This document shows positions 44,197 to 53,012 of a DNA stretch of 55,864 nucleotides, piece after piece. The stretch spans positions 1 through 55,864 of the forward strand of contig NZ_KB893201.1 of the NCBI RefSeq assembly GCF_000374025.1. The letters run 5' to 3'. The DNA comes from Spirosoma panaciterrae DSM 21099 (GTDB taxonomy: Bacteria > Bacteroidota > Bacteroidia > Cytophagales > Spirosomataceae). The stretch's first letter is position 1. Each line of letters starts with the position of its first letter. A model generated the notes under the pieces. The model did not search any database. It worked only from the letters and a program-made list of their open reading frames with translations, and was not told where the DNA came from. Position numbers and translations under genes: made by a program.

Positions 44197-44658
44197 ATGA
44201 AAACAGAACGCCGTTCCATCTTAAAACGCCTTTTCGCATCAGCTGCCGGAGCTATTGGACTGGGCGCTACAACAAAAGCTACAGCCGCTGAAGCTGCCCC
44301 CGAAAAAGAAGTATTTAACGTAGTAAACCACCAGGATGTGCCCCTTTTTTCGGGCTCAACCAAGCTGGGAAATCTGGTGTTTGTAGCCGGGAAAGGCTAT
44401 CACAAGGAGGGCGACATTAAGGTACACACCGACGAAGTACTGAAAGAACTGGAAAAAGAGCTGATCAAGGCTGGGTCGTCGATGGAAAAAGTGCTTAAAG
44501 TTAATGTGTTCCTGCACGATCTGAACGATTACAAAGCCATGAACGAAGTGTACAAAGGCCGTTTTGGCAGTAAGCCCCCGGTTCGTACCACTGTAGCCGT
44601 ATATGGGGGTGTTCCCGGCGATTCGCTGGTTGAGATGGACTGCATTGCCTATATCTAA
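44197..44658 (+). CDS. exported RidA-family protein, copy 2 (Tat-like signal)
   Basis: 153 aa. MKTERRSILKRLFASAAGAI begins with twin Arg before a hydrophobic stretch, a Tat-like signal. RidA domain: NHQDVPLFSGSTKLGNLVFV, AGKGYHKEGDIKVHTDEVLK, AGSSMEKVLKVNVFLHDLND, KGRFGSKPPVRTTVAVYGG and DSLVEMDCIAYI. The Arg of VRTTVA and Glu of VEMD match catalytic residues of RidA enamine/imine deaminases. Copy 2 is closer to the family consensus than copy 1 (LVFVAGKGY against LVFIFGIGA). With copy 1 it brackets the PLP enzyme and deacetylase, which suggests it clears the lyase's reactive imine product in the periplasm. Confidence 0.88.
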   Translation: MKTERRSILKRLFASAAGAIGLGATTKATAAEAAPEKEVFNVVNHQDVPLFSGSTKLGNLVFVAGKGYHKEGDIKVHTDEVLKELEKELIKAGSSMEKVLKVNVFLHDLNDYKAMNEVYKGRFGSKPPVRTTVAVYGGVPGDSLVEMDCIAYI

Positions 44659-44681
44659 AGACGGACTCCTATAAACTAATC

Positions 44682-44717
44682 GAAACTCCTTCCTCCAGGT
44701 ACAGAGGAGGGAGTTTC
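44682..44717. terminator. bidirectional terminator-like hairpin
   Basis: GAAACTCCTTCCTC (44682-44695) pairs with GAGGAGGGAGTTTC (44704-44717) with one mismatch, between the convergent RidA-2 and small lipoprotein genes. It lies 24 bp after the RidA stop and 3 bp before the lipoprotein stop. Confidence 0.7.
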
Positions 44718-44720
44718 TCG

Positions 44721-45092
44721 TTAATTGGGCGTGGAGACGAACCGAACATCGAAGGCCCCTGAAGCCCGTTTTCCCTTGATGGTCACTGTATATTCGGCCC
44801 CTTTCTGATTGACCAGGTGTAATCTGTTCGCTTCGGATGTGCTGATTTTCTTACTGAAAACAGTAGCTGAAGGCGATTTTATAGAGGCTGACAGATCACC
44901 ATCGGTTTCGGTAAACGCATAAGATAGATAAGTGTCATTTTCAGGCACATGAAGGGTAAAGGTCTGTTTGCCAATCAATTCTTTGAAGGAGGCTTTGGCC
45001 TGTTGTTGGTTTGAGGTACCCTGCCACTGTCTGGTAAATGAACAGGCACTGATAGACACAAGAAGGCAAATGGATAAAAGATAACGGATCAT
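44721..45092 (-). CDS. small lipoprotein (hypothetical)
   Basis: 123 aa with a lipoprotein signal (MIRYLLSICLLVSISACSF, Cys near residue 17). The mature part is about 100 residues with beta character: ELIGKQTFTLHVPENDTYL, DGDLSASIKSPSATVFSKK and YTVTIKGKRASGAFDVRFV. No family was recognised. It is transcribed against the catabolic genes on both sides, so it is probably an unrelated single gene. The lipobox-like ISAC supports membrane anchoring. Confidence 0.65.
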   Translation of the reverse strand: MIRYLLSICLLVSISACSFTRQWQGTSNQQQAKASFKELIGKQTFTLHVPENDTYLSYAFTETDGDLSASIKSPSATVFSKKISTSEANRLHLVNQKGAEYTVTIKGKRASGAFDVRFVSTPN

Positions 45093-45334
45093 CAGTAAAA
45101 CGAATTAAGGGGTTTAATGCTGTTTTAAAGCGTAGATGCCAATCGGTTTGTGCTGGTTGCATTGGCCGGAAATCCTTTTTTACAAACCGCTTTTGCCATA
45201 GGCTCAGATATAGGCCTGATGCGGCCTCCGTTGGCGGGGTCAGACCTGTTTTTTGCCGAAAATTTGATAGATTGGCTGCGCTATCTTCAGTGACATGAGA
45301 TGGTTTTCATTTGTCCCTCAAAACCAACCAATCG

Positions 45335-46180
45335 ATGCGGAAAACATTCTTTATTGCCTGTATGAACCTGGTGGCGTGTGCGGCTATAGCTCAGGCCCAG
45401 ACCATCCATTTAAAACCTGTTTGGGAAACCGATACTACTCTCCGAACACCTGAATGCGTGCTGGTAGACCCCGCTAAAAAAGTACTCTACGTAGCCTGCA
45501 TCAATGGAAACCCAACCCTGCAAAACAAAGGCAGCTACCTCGCCAAAGTGGGCATGGATGGCAAGGTGATTAAACTAAAATTCACCGAAGGTCTTAACTC
45601 AACCAAAGGAATGGGGATACTGGGCGACAAACTGTACGTTACGGAAATGAATCAGGTAGCTGAAGTGTCGCTGGCCACCGGCAAAATACTCAACCGCTAT
45701 CCTGTAGCAGGGGCTAAGTTCCTGAATGATATTGCCATTGACACCAAGAAAGGGATTGTCTATGTATCGGATTCGGACGATAGCAAGGTATGGGCCATTA
45801 CAAATGGTAAACCCAGTCTGGTGCTGTCAGGGTCTCCGCTGAAGGGGCCAAACGGTCTGCTGTTTGAAAACAATCAACTGCTGATCGGTAATGGCGATGG
45901 GTCGTTGTTATCGATGGACCCAGCAACCAAAAAACTGACGACGCTGGCCAAAGGCATGGGTGGAATTGACGGCATCGTTGCCCTGGGTAACAAAAAATAT
46001 GTCGTTACAGAATGGGCGGGTAAGGTCTGGTACGTACAGCCCGATGGCAAAACCGAGTTGAAACTCGATACGTCAAAAGAGAAAATTAATTCGGCCGATA
46101 TTGGCTACAGCGCCAGTAGCCAGATGCTCTTCGTTCCGACTTTTTTCCATAATACCGTGAAAGCCTATTCGCTTAAGTAA
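45335..46180 (+). CDS. exported SMP-30/NHL-like beta-propeller protein
   Basis: 281 aa from the ATG at 45335, which places the signal peptide (FFIACMNLVACAAIAQAQ) at the N-terminus; 45311 would add 8 residues. Propeller blades: TPECVLVDPAKKVLYVACI, GILGDKLYVTEMNQVAEVSL, LNDIAIDTKKGIVYVSDSDD, GPNGLLFENNQLLIGNGDGS, GGIDGIVALGNKKYVVTEWA and SADIGYSASSQMLFVPTFFH. The Glu near the start (PECV) and the Asn and Asp of LNDIA and PNG fit SMP-30/gluconolactonase metal ligands, but the family also includes non-enzymatic propellers. It stands at the end of the catabolic cluster in the same orientation; lactone hydrolysis would fit a sugar-acid pathway but is not shown. Confidence 0.82.
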   Translation: MRKTFFIACMNLVACAAIAQAQTIHLKPVWETDTTLRTPECVLVDPAKKVLYVACINGNPTLQNKGSYLAKVGMDGKVIKLKFTEGLNSTKGMGILGDKLYVTEMNQVAEVSLATGKILNRYPVAGAKFLNDIAIDTKKGIVYVSDSDDSKVWAITNGKPSLVLSGSPLKGPNGLLFENNQLLIGNGDGSLLSMDPATKKLTTLAKGMGGIDGIVALGNKKYVVTEWAGKVWYVQPDGKTELKLDTSKEKINSADIGYSASSQMLFVPTFFHNTVKAYSLK

Positions 46181-46197
46181 AGGAATCAATGCGTGCG

Positions 46198-46239
46198 AGC
46201 GGCCCGGAAGGTTCATGCCTTCCGGGCCGCTTTGTTTTG
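46198..46239 (+). terminator. strong rho-independent terminator
   Basis: AGCGGCCCGGAAGG (46198-46211) pairs perfectly with CCTTCCGGGCCGCT (46218-46231) around loop TTCATG. TTTGTTTTG follows. It ends the propeller gene transcript. Confidence 0.85.
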
Positions 46240-46712
46240 TATAGGCAACCTATTAAAAAGCGAAAGACGGTTGGCTATAGTTTCTAAACTATCATCGTTC
46301 AGTATCGGCAGTAGGAGTTACGTGGTTACGGAGAGGCAATACGTATAGGGGGATAGCTATTAATCAATTTGTGATATTGAAACTGATTTGTCAGTTACTA
46401 CGCTCAATAGTTAAAGCTATTTATGGAATGGTCATTTATACTTAAGTATAATATACTATATTGTATGGTGGTAAAATAAAAAGATTGTCCTTTTGATAGT
46501 TGATCGATACTATGAAAAAAACAATTTAGGTCATTTCGTCCTGTAAAATGGTCAGTTCACGCATGAACAGACCATAATGTATGGGTTTTTAGGATAGTGT
46601 ATAGTAGGTTAGCCCTGTCAGATGGTCGGTTTATTCAACCATTCGACAGGGCTTATTCAGGCCTGGTAGTGCAGTTTAAATTTTCACCGTAACAACTTTC
46701 TCTATCTGCTGT
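46240..46712. other. AT-rich gene-free region with a hairpin before the receiver gene
   Basis: 473 bp with no supported gene. AGCCCTGTCAGATGGT (46611-46626) pairs with ACCATTCGACAGGGCT (46638-46653) with two mismatches, 60 bp before the receiver start; this could be a terminator or a leader structure. The AT-rich stretch around 46430-46480 is a plausible promoter area, but no clear box was recognised. Confidence 0.5.
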
Positions 46713-47132
46713 ATGAACACAGGGCACACCCCACTGATTTATCTGGTCGATGATGACCAGGACGAGCATTTTCTGGTACAATCCATTTTTGACGGACAGG
46801 CCAATTCGTATGATGTCCGGAGCTTTTATGATGGTACAGATCTGATTACACAACTTACCCATCGCTTGGATCATCGGTTTCCCGATTTGATCTTACTAGA
46901 CCTGCATATGCCTATCCTGTCGGGATATGATGTGCTACGTATGCTGAAAGGCGACCCCCAATGGCGAGGAATCCCCGTTATCATTAACAGTGCTTCGACC
47001 GACCGTTCGGCCAGAAAGCGCTGCATGGCGTTAGGGTGCTCCGTATTTCTGGATAAATCCAGTTACTACCTCACGGATGATGATGTATTGACTTCGTTCA
47101 TGACCTTTCCACGAACTACCCATGAAAACTAA
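46713..47132 (+). CDS. single-domain response regulator (CheY-like)
   Basis: 139 aa made only of a receiver domain. Acidic pocket in LIYLVDDDQDEHFLVQSIF, phosphoacceptor Asp in LILLDLHMPILSGYDVLRML, Ser/Thr switch in VIINSAS, and conserved Lys in CSVFLDKSSYY. This looks like the Rcp1-type receivers that pass a phosphate to partner proteins and have no DNA-binding part. Its last four codons overlap the start of the astacin-like protease gene (47122), so the two are translationally coupled. No kinase gene is adjacent upstream. Confidence 0.9.
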   Translation: MNTGHTPLIYLVDDDQDEHFLVQSIFDGQANSYDVRSFYDGTDLITQLTHRLDHRFPDLILLDLHMPILSGYDVLRMLKGDPQWRGIPVIINSASTDRSARKRCMALGCSVFLDKSSYYLTDDDVLTSFMTFPRTTHEN

Positions 47133-47973
47133 ATCTGCCCAACTACTGCTTTTTGCATTTGTTTGTAGCTCAATGAGTTGCTCACATATGCCTGCTGAAC
47201 ATGGGCTGGAAGTCAGCCCAAAAGCAAACGTTAGCCGTCCTGAAGAAGCTTTCCCGTTTCAACGGGGGATACCGAAAACAGGTACATTGAATGGTGAGGA
47301 AATTATCTATTCTCTCATTGACGGTCAGGCGGTTTTCCAGCGCGATATCCTGATCAATCCAGATTCGCTTCATGATGCAGGCGACTTGCATACAGAAGGG
47401 GCGGGTCGTTCGAAGGTATCTTCCCGATGGCCTAACAAAATCGTTTATTACACCATTGACCCGGCACTACCCAATACGGCTCGGGTAACCGACGCGATTG
47501 CCCACTGGGAGGCCAACACGCCAATCCGTTTTAAGCCCCGTACCACCCAGCGTGGCTATGTATTATTTCGACCTGGCTCAGGCTGTTCATCCAATGTGGG
47601 GTATATTGGAAGCGTCCAATACATAAACCTGGCCAGTAGCTGCACAACAGGCAATACCATCCACGAAATCGGGCATACCATTGGGTTATGGCATGAGCAA
47701 AGCCGAACAGATCGGGATTCGTATGTTACCATAAACACGACGAACATACTGCCCGGCTATGAAGCAGACTTCCAGACCTATACTCAACGGGGTATGGATG
47801 GATTCGATTATGCGGGAGGTCTGGATTTTAAATCAATTATGATGTACGGTTCCTATGACTTTTCGAGAAATGGTTTGCCAACCCTGACAAGAAAAGATGG
47901 ATCGACGTTTAGTAGTCAGCGTCAGGGTTTGTCAGCCGTAGACATAACTACTGTAAACGCTATGTACCCCTAA
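47122..47973 (+). CDS. astacin-type (M12A) zinc metalloprotease lipoprotein
   Basis: 283 aa. The lipoprotein signal is LLLFAFVCSSMSCSH, with Cys near residue 20. A propeptide-like region to about residue 95 is followed by the catalytic domain: WPNKIVYYTIDPALP, the zinc motif HEIGHTIGLWHEQSRTDRD (HExxHxxGxxHE) and the Met-turn region SIMMYGSYDFS with its Tyr. The C-terminal DITTVNAMYP is typical of astacins. It cleaves peptides or proteins outside the cytoplasm; the propeptide probably keeps it latent. It overlaps the receiver gene by 11 bp (ATGAAAACTAA), an uncommon pairing of a phospho-receiver with a surface protease. Confidence 0.92.
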   Translation: MKTKSAQLLLFAFVCSSMSCSHMPAEHGLEVSPKANVSRPEEAFPFQRGIPKTGTLNGEEIIYSLIDGQAVFQRDILINPDSLHDAGDLHTEGAGRSKVSSRWPNKIVYYTIDPALPNTARVTDAIAHWEANTPIRFKPRTTQRGYVLFRPGSGCSSNVGYIGSVQYINLASSCTTGNTIHEIGHTIGLWHEQSRTDRDSYVTINTTNILPGYEADFQTYTQRGMDGFDYAGGLDFKSIMMYGSYDFSRNGLPTLTRKDGSTFSSQRQGLSAVDITTVNAMYP

Positions 47974-48434
47974 TGCTGGCATTCATCTTTCAGTAGTTTG
48001 CCTGGGAGTTCTTGCCCTGCTGACGTGGGAAGCATCTTTGGAAGTGGAGTAAAAGCGTACATCCGAAGATGCTTCCTGTCTCAATGGGCAGATAGGGACT
48101 CAATTCGGGTATAGGTTGAATATGATGGCAAATTGATTGATTTAATGAAGATTTAACTTTACTTACCAATAAGTAGGATTACTTGTATTTTTTATATTTA
48201 AAATTATGTAAATAAATTTGTTAGTGTAGGCTGATTATGCCCCCAGGTCCTTAATGGGTTTCCTACATGAGAACTGTCTTTTCTTTTCTGCTGACGTAGT
48301 AATCAGGCCTAATGGGCTGTCTGAAGCCTGGAATTCTCTGGTTCAGGATACTCAACAATCGTAAAGGGTTTAGTCAACACTCCTGGTAGAATTGTGCTAC
48401 CGGGAGCGTGGTTTGCATGGTATCTTACCTACAC
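47974..48434. other. gene-free region with two inverted repeats
   Basis: 461 bp without a supported gene. GGAAGCATCTT (48028-48038) and AAGATGCTTCC (48066-48076) form a hairpin after the protease gene and probably end its transcript. A very AT-rich stretch lies around 48180-48225. CTCCTGGTAG (48380-48389) and CTACCGGGAG (48397-48406) form a short stem 28 bp before the next start codon, possibly a leader structure. Confidence 0.5.
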
Positions 48435-49178
48435 ATGGTGAAGCAAATACTCATAATTGACGATGTTGCACAAATCCGGGAGAATTTAGCTGAGCAATTA
48501 GCCTTGAATGGATACGATGTACAGACCGCTGAAGATGGCAAAACGGGCCTCAAAAAAGCCCGCCAATGGCTTCCCCATCTGATTCTGTGCGACATAATGA
48601 TGGGAGGTATGAGTGGCTATCAGGTGCTGGAAGGTATCCGAGCCTGCCCGGATACAGCCCATATCCCATTTATTTTTTTAACGGCCAAAGCGGATATGGC
48701 CAACTTACGACAAGGAATGGGTCTGGGAGCTGACGATTATGTAACAAAACCCTTTCTGCTCCGGGATTTGCTGAAAGCAATCGAGAGTCGGTTAAAGAGA
48801 AATTATGAACAACGGAAGGAGCCCAGCGCTGCAAGCACCTATTTAAAAACGATTCGTGGACGTGATGAAAGAGGATACATGATTCTGCGTACCGACGAAT
48901 GCAGTTTTTTCTGTACGCGTAAGCGCGGGTACTTTGTCCATCATCCATTAGGGGTATTCCAGATTGATACCAGTCTGGACACGTTGGAGGCCAGGCTGGA
49001 TCCCAACCAGTTTTTCCGGGTGAATCGGCACGTCATTCTGCATCGGAAAAGCGTCCTGAACTATACCTATTGGGACAAAGGCAAGCACTGTTTACTGATA
49101 GAAGCAGGAGGGAAGCATCAGGAAGTGATTTTACCAAAAGCCCGGTTTCGCTACTTTAAAGACTGGTTATCTGCCTAA
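48435..49178 (+). CDS. response regulator with LytTR DNA-binding domain
   Basis: 247 aa from the ATG at 48435 (MVKQILIIDDVAQIRENLAE); 48408 would add 9 residues without homology. The receiver has phosphoacceptor Asp in LILCDIMMGGMSGYQVLE, and FLTAKAD and DDYVTKPF. From about residue 140 a LytTR domain follows: YFVHHPLGVFQIDTSLDTLE, RLDPNQFFRVNRHVILHRKS, NYTYWDKGKHCLLIEA and EVILPKARFRYFKDWL. It binds DNA after phosphorylation. It is the first gene of an apparent operon with the large kinase (34 bp gap) and the receiver-kinase hybrid. Target genes are not known. Confidence 0.92.
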   Translation: MVKQILIIDDVAQIRENLAEQLALNGYDVQTAEDGKTGLKKARQWLPHLILCDIMMGGMSGYQVLEGIRACPDTAHIPFIFLTAKADMANLRQGMGLGADDYVTKPFLLRDLLKAIESRLKRNYEQRKEPSAASTYLKTIRGRDERGYMILRTDECSFFCTRKRGYFVHHPLGVFQIDTSLDTLEARLDPNQFFRVNRHVILHRKSVLNYTYWDKGKHCLLIEAGGKHQEVILPKARFRYFKDWLSA

Positions 49179-49212
49179 ACGTCAGGTTGCTGCATGAATA
49201 ACATACGGACGC

Positions 49213-52200
49213 ATGGAGAAGTATCTGGAGCTTTGGTTTAATACGTCATCGCAGGGAGTTGCTTTTGTAGAACCTGTACAGAACAGGCAGGGGGGAACCG
49301 TTGATTTTCGTTACAAACTGGTTAATTCGGCCTTTGCCCAACTGGTTCGACAGAGACCGGATGAACTGATAGCGCAGGCTGTGGGGCTTACACTTGGCGA
49401 AGATTTGACCAAAAGGCTGGCAAATAGTATTCAGACGGGTGAGCCACAATGGATGCGCAGGCGAGCCGAACAAGAGGACAAAACCATATGGCAGGATATT
49501 ACCCTAACACCCATGGAGGGCCAGATTATGGTGGGGATTCAGGATGTGAGCGAGCAGAAACGATACGAAAGTAGTTTGCAGCGACGGCTGGCTATGGAGT
49601 CGATTATATCGACCATTGCGAGCCGATTGATAACACTGAGAACCAACGAGGCCGATCAGTACATACCAGAAGCGTTGCAGCAGATCAGTGAATACATTGA
49701 TGCCGAACGGGCATCGGTATTTATGTATTCCGACGATTATCAGGAGGGATATTGTGTACACGAATGGTGTGCGCCTGGGCACCAATCAAGGAAGGCGAAG
49801 ATTCAGACCCGACCGCGCGAATGCTTCGACTGGATGCGGCCAAAGCTGGAAAAAGGGGAGTTTATTCGGTTGCAGGTGGATGAACTTAGCCCGGAACAAG
49901 TTCAGGAGAAGGCTTTCTTCAACTTTATCTCGGTCTATTCCATGATTGCGGTTCCGCTAATTCAGAACCGGAAAACGCAGGGCTTTATCGGATTTTACAC
50001 GATGAGCGGGCCCCATGTATGGGACCAGAACGATGTTTCGCTGCTGGAAACCTTCAGTACATTGATTGCCAATGTGTTCCTGCGGCTACAGCAGGAAATA
50101 GCCATTCAACGGGTAAACTTTCGGCTCGAAGGCCTGCATGCCATCGATCAGGCTTTGCTGGGTTCCCGAATGGCCGATGAACCACCGCTCTTGATTGCTA
50201 TGAAGTACATGTACTCTATGGTGCCCTGCAATCGAATTTCGGTTTTTCAAATCAATAGAGAAACCGGGCTGGCCGAAGCCAAATGCCGGGTTATAGACGG
50301 GGAGGTAGAAAGAGACCCAACGATTAACGTTCCGGCCCGCTATTTTGAGGATCGATTTCAGCAGAATACAAACCCCGCTCAGCTCATCTACTACCCTGAC
50401 CTACAGACCGACACAACGGGTATACCGCCTGAATTAATAGCTAACCTAAAGGGTTTTCAGTCGCAGGTGACGATTCCCTTATATAATCAGAAAGACTGTA
50501 TTGGCGCATTGACCTTACTAGCGGTAACTCCTCATTTCTTTACCGAGGAGTACCGTCAGATCGCCCAGGAAATAGCCAGGCCGTTAGCGATTGTATTGCG
50601 TCAGCAGCAGTTGGATGACCAACTAAAACTCTATACGGAGCAGCTTGAATGGCGGGTAGAGGAGCGAACACAGGAGGTAAGACGCTTATCGACGCTACAC
50701 CAGGCTATTTTAAAACATGCGGGGCAGGCGATTGTATCAACCGATATACATGGGGTTATCCAGACCGCCAACCAGGCCTGTGAGCACCTATTAGGCTATC
50801 GTCCCGAAGAATTAATTGGCCGACTGGCTTACCTCAAACCGGGTACTACTCAGAATCCTTTACCGGTCGTTGTGTACCGAACGGTAACTCAGGGGGCGCC
50901 CTCGCATAATTTGTTTGCCGAAGCATTGGCTACTCAGGGCTTTTTCTATTGCGAATGTGTAACCATCCATAAATCTGGCAGTAGGCTACCTGTATTGCTG
51001 GCAGTCAGTGTCTTGCAGGATGATGATGGGCTTTTGATTGGCTATGTGGGCATCTCTACCGACATCTCTGCTTTAAAGAACGTGGAGTTGAAGCTCCAGC
51101 AAATAAACCAGGAACTAAATACATTTTTTGAGGGCGCACTGGATATGCACTGCATTTCTGATCGTCATGGAAAAATAGCCGCCGTCAACCGTGCTTTTCA
51201 GCAGACCCTTGGGTATTCGGCAAAAGAACTGATGCGTATCCCTTTTTTACAACTCATTCATCCTGATGAGCAGCAGTTTGTGTATGAACATTTACTGGTA
51301 TCCATTCTCGAACAGCCGGTCCGTAATCAGATTAACCGGATGCGAACAAAAGATGGTTCGTACCGGGTCATAGAATGGAATGCCGTAGGAATCAATCAGA
51401 TCGTGTATGGGTCGGCCCGGGATATTACAGAACGGCAGGAAGCTGAAATGCAACTGCGCAATCTGAATCAACGGCTGCAATTGGCTACGCAGGCGGCTGG
51501 CCAGGGGCTCTGGGAAAAAGATCTGGTTAAGGGTACCCTGTTCTGGGATGATCAGATGTGGCAGATTTTTGGCGAGGAATATCGCCAGCCTGATTGGAAC
51601 TTTGAGAAGTTCCTGAAAATAATTCATCCCGCCGACGTGGCGAACGTTCAGGAACTGTCGTTTTCAAGAGGGCAAAATAGCAAGCGCTCCATCATCTCCC
51701 GAATTATTCGCCCCGATGGAAGTATTCGCTACATCGAAGCGAATGGCCTGGTAACCCAGGATGAAAAGGGAAAACCTATACGCGCCATTGGGGTTGCCTG
51801 GGACGTAACCGAACGAAAACTGGCCGAAGCGGCTGTGCTGGAAAGTGAGCAGCGCTTTCGGGACATTGCAGACAATGTGGATGAGGTATTCTGGATTCAT
51901 GCAACCGATCCATTTCGCTTACTGTATGTCAATCCGGCCTACGAACGCATCTGGAACCGGAGTTGTCAGAGCTTATACGAAAATCCATTGTCGTTTCTGG
52001 AGGCAATCTATGAAGAGGACAGGTCGTCGGTTGCCAAAGCGATCAGTCTGTATGAGATCGGTGAAGAGATCAGTATCCAGTGCCGGGGAGTCAGGCCAGA
52101 TGGGAGTCTGTTCTGGATGTTGGTCCGTACGTTCATTATCCGCGACGAAACGGGTAAGGTTACAAGGCAGATTGGCATTGCCAATGATATCACGAGCCAA

Positions 52201-52959
52201 AAGGAGAAAGAGCTGGTTTTGCAGCAATCGCTACAGCACGAACAGGAGTTGAATCAGCTTAAGTCGCAGTTTGTGGCAACCGCTTCGCATGAGTTCCGAA
52301 CACCTTTGGCAACCATACAGTCGAGTGTGGACTTAATCAAAATATACCTCGATCTGCCCATTACTACGGCCAGAGCCTCCATTGAAAGGCACCTTACCGT
52401 CATCGAAAAAGAGATCGAACAATTCAGTGCATTGCTTACCGATATATTGACCATCGGTCGAATAGAATCCAAAAAGGTAAGCTTCTATCCCCGATTGGTC
52501 GATGCCGTGCTGCTGTGTGAAGATATAATTGCCACGCATTTCAGCAATCGAAACGATAATCGGTCTGTTGATTTCAGGATCGAAGGCGTACCCCATACGG
52601 TGTATCTGGACGATAAATTGATGAGCCATGTTATCGTCAATGTCCTGTCCAATGCCTTCAAGTTTTCGAAAAGCAACCCTGTTCTGCGAATTATTTTTGA
52701 GGGGCAACGTCTTGTGTTTGAAGTCGTTGATAAGGGGATCGGAATTCCAGAGAAAGAACTCTCGGCCCTGTTTCAGGCCTTCTTCCGGGCCAGCAATACC
52801 AGTGGAATCCCAGGTACAGGGTTAGGGCTGGTGATTGCCCGGCAGTTTGTCGAGCTACATGGCGGCAGTTTCGATATTCAGAGCCAGGAAAAGCAGGGCA
52901 CGACTTGTACGATCGCACTACCCATCAACGTAACCGACCCTATTCTGATCAACCAGTAA
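49213..52959 (+). CDS. multi-PAS/GAF soluble sensor histidine kinase
   Basis: 1248 aa with no membrane segment, so cytosolic. Domain order: PAS (about 5-115, WFNTSSQGVAFVEPVQ), GAF (about 140-300, ADQYIPEALQQISEYIDAER), GAF (about 310-465), a coiled stretch (QLEWRVEERTQEVRRLSTLH), four PAS domains (about 490-610, 620-745, 750-870, 880-1000), HisKA with phospho-His near 1026 (VATASHEFRTPLATIQSSVD), and HATPase_c with N box near 1147 (VNVLSNAFKFSKSN), VDKGIGIPEKEL and GTGLGLVIARQFVELHGG. All kinase motifs are intact. GAF and PAS domains suggest sensing of small molecules, redox or light. Probable partners are the LytTR regulator upstream and the receiver-kinase hybrid downstream. Confidence 0.93.
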   Translation: MEKYLELWFNTSSQGVAFVEPVQNRQGGTVDFRYKLVNSAFAQLVRQRPDELIAQAVGLTLGEDLTKRLANSIQTGEPQWMRRRAEQEDKTIWQDITLTPMEGQIMVGIQDVSEQKRYESSLQRRLAMESIISTIASRLITLRTNEADQYIPEALQQISEYIDAERASVFMYSDDYQEGYCVHEWCAPGHQSRKAKIQTRPRECFDWMRPKLEKGEFIRLQVDELSPEQVQEKAFFNFISVYSMIAVPLIQNRKTQGFIGFYTMSGPHVWDQNDVSLLETFSTLIANVFLRLQQEIAIQRVNFRLEGLHAIDQALLGSRMADEPPLLIAMKYMYSMVPCNRISVFQINRETGLAEAKCRVIDGEVERDPTINVPARYFEDRFQQNTNPAQLIYYPDLQTDTTGIPPELIANLKGFQSQVTIPLYNQKDCIGALTLLAVTPHFFTEEYRQIAQEIARPLAIVLRQQQLDDQLKLYTEQLEWRVEERTQEVRRLSTLHQAILKHAGQAIVSTDIHGVIQTANQACEHLLGYRPEELIGRLAYLKPGTTQNPLPVVVYRTVTQGAPSHNLFAEALATQGFFYCECVTIHKSGSRLPVLLAVSVLQDDDGLLIGYVGISTDISALKNVELKLQQINQELNTFFEGALDMHCISDRHGKIAAVNRAFQQTLGYSAKELMRIPFLQLIHPDEQQFVYEHLLVSILEQPVRNQINRMRTKDGSYRVIEWNAVGINQIVYGSARDITERQEAEMQLRNLNQRLQLATQAAGQGLWEKDLVKGTLFWDDQMWQIFGEEYRQPDWNFEKFLKIIHPADVANVQELSFSRGQNSKRSIISRIIRPDGSIRYIEANGLVTQDEKGKPIRAIGVAWDVTERKLAEAAVLESEQRFRDIADNVDEVFWIHATDPFRLLYVNPAYERIWNRSCQSLYENPLSFLEAIYEEDRSSVAKAISLYEIGEEISIQCRGVRPDGSLFWMLVRTFIIRDETGKVTRQIGIANDITSQKEKELVLQQSLQHEQELNQLKSQFVATASHEFRTPLATIQSSVDLIKIYLDLPITTARASIERHLTVIEKEIEQFSALLTDILTIGRIESKKVSFYPRLVDAVLLCEDIIATHFSNRNDNRSVDFRIEGVPHTVYLDDKLMSHVIVNVLSNAFKFSKSNPVLRIIFEGQRLVFEVVDKGIGIPEKELSALFQAFFRASNTSGIPGTGLGLVIARQFVELHGGSFDIQSQEKQGTTCTIALPINVTDPILINQ

Positions 52960-53012
52960 CCGGCTGGTTTTTAATTTTTTAATAAACTTCCCTCGTTAGA
53001 TTGATTGAACTC

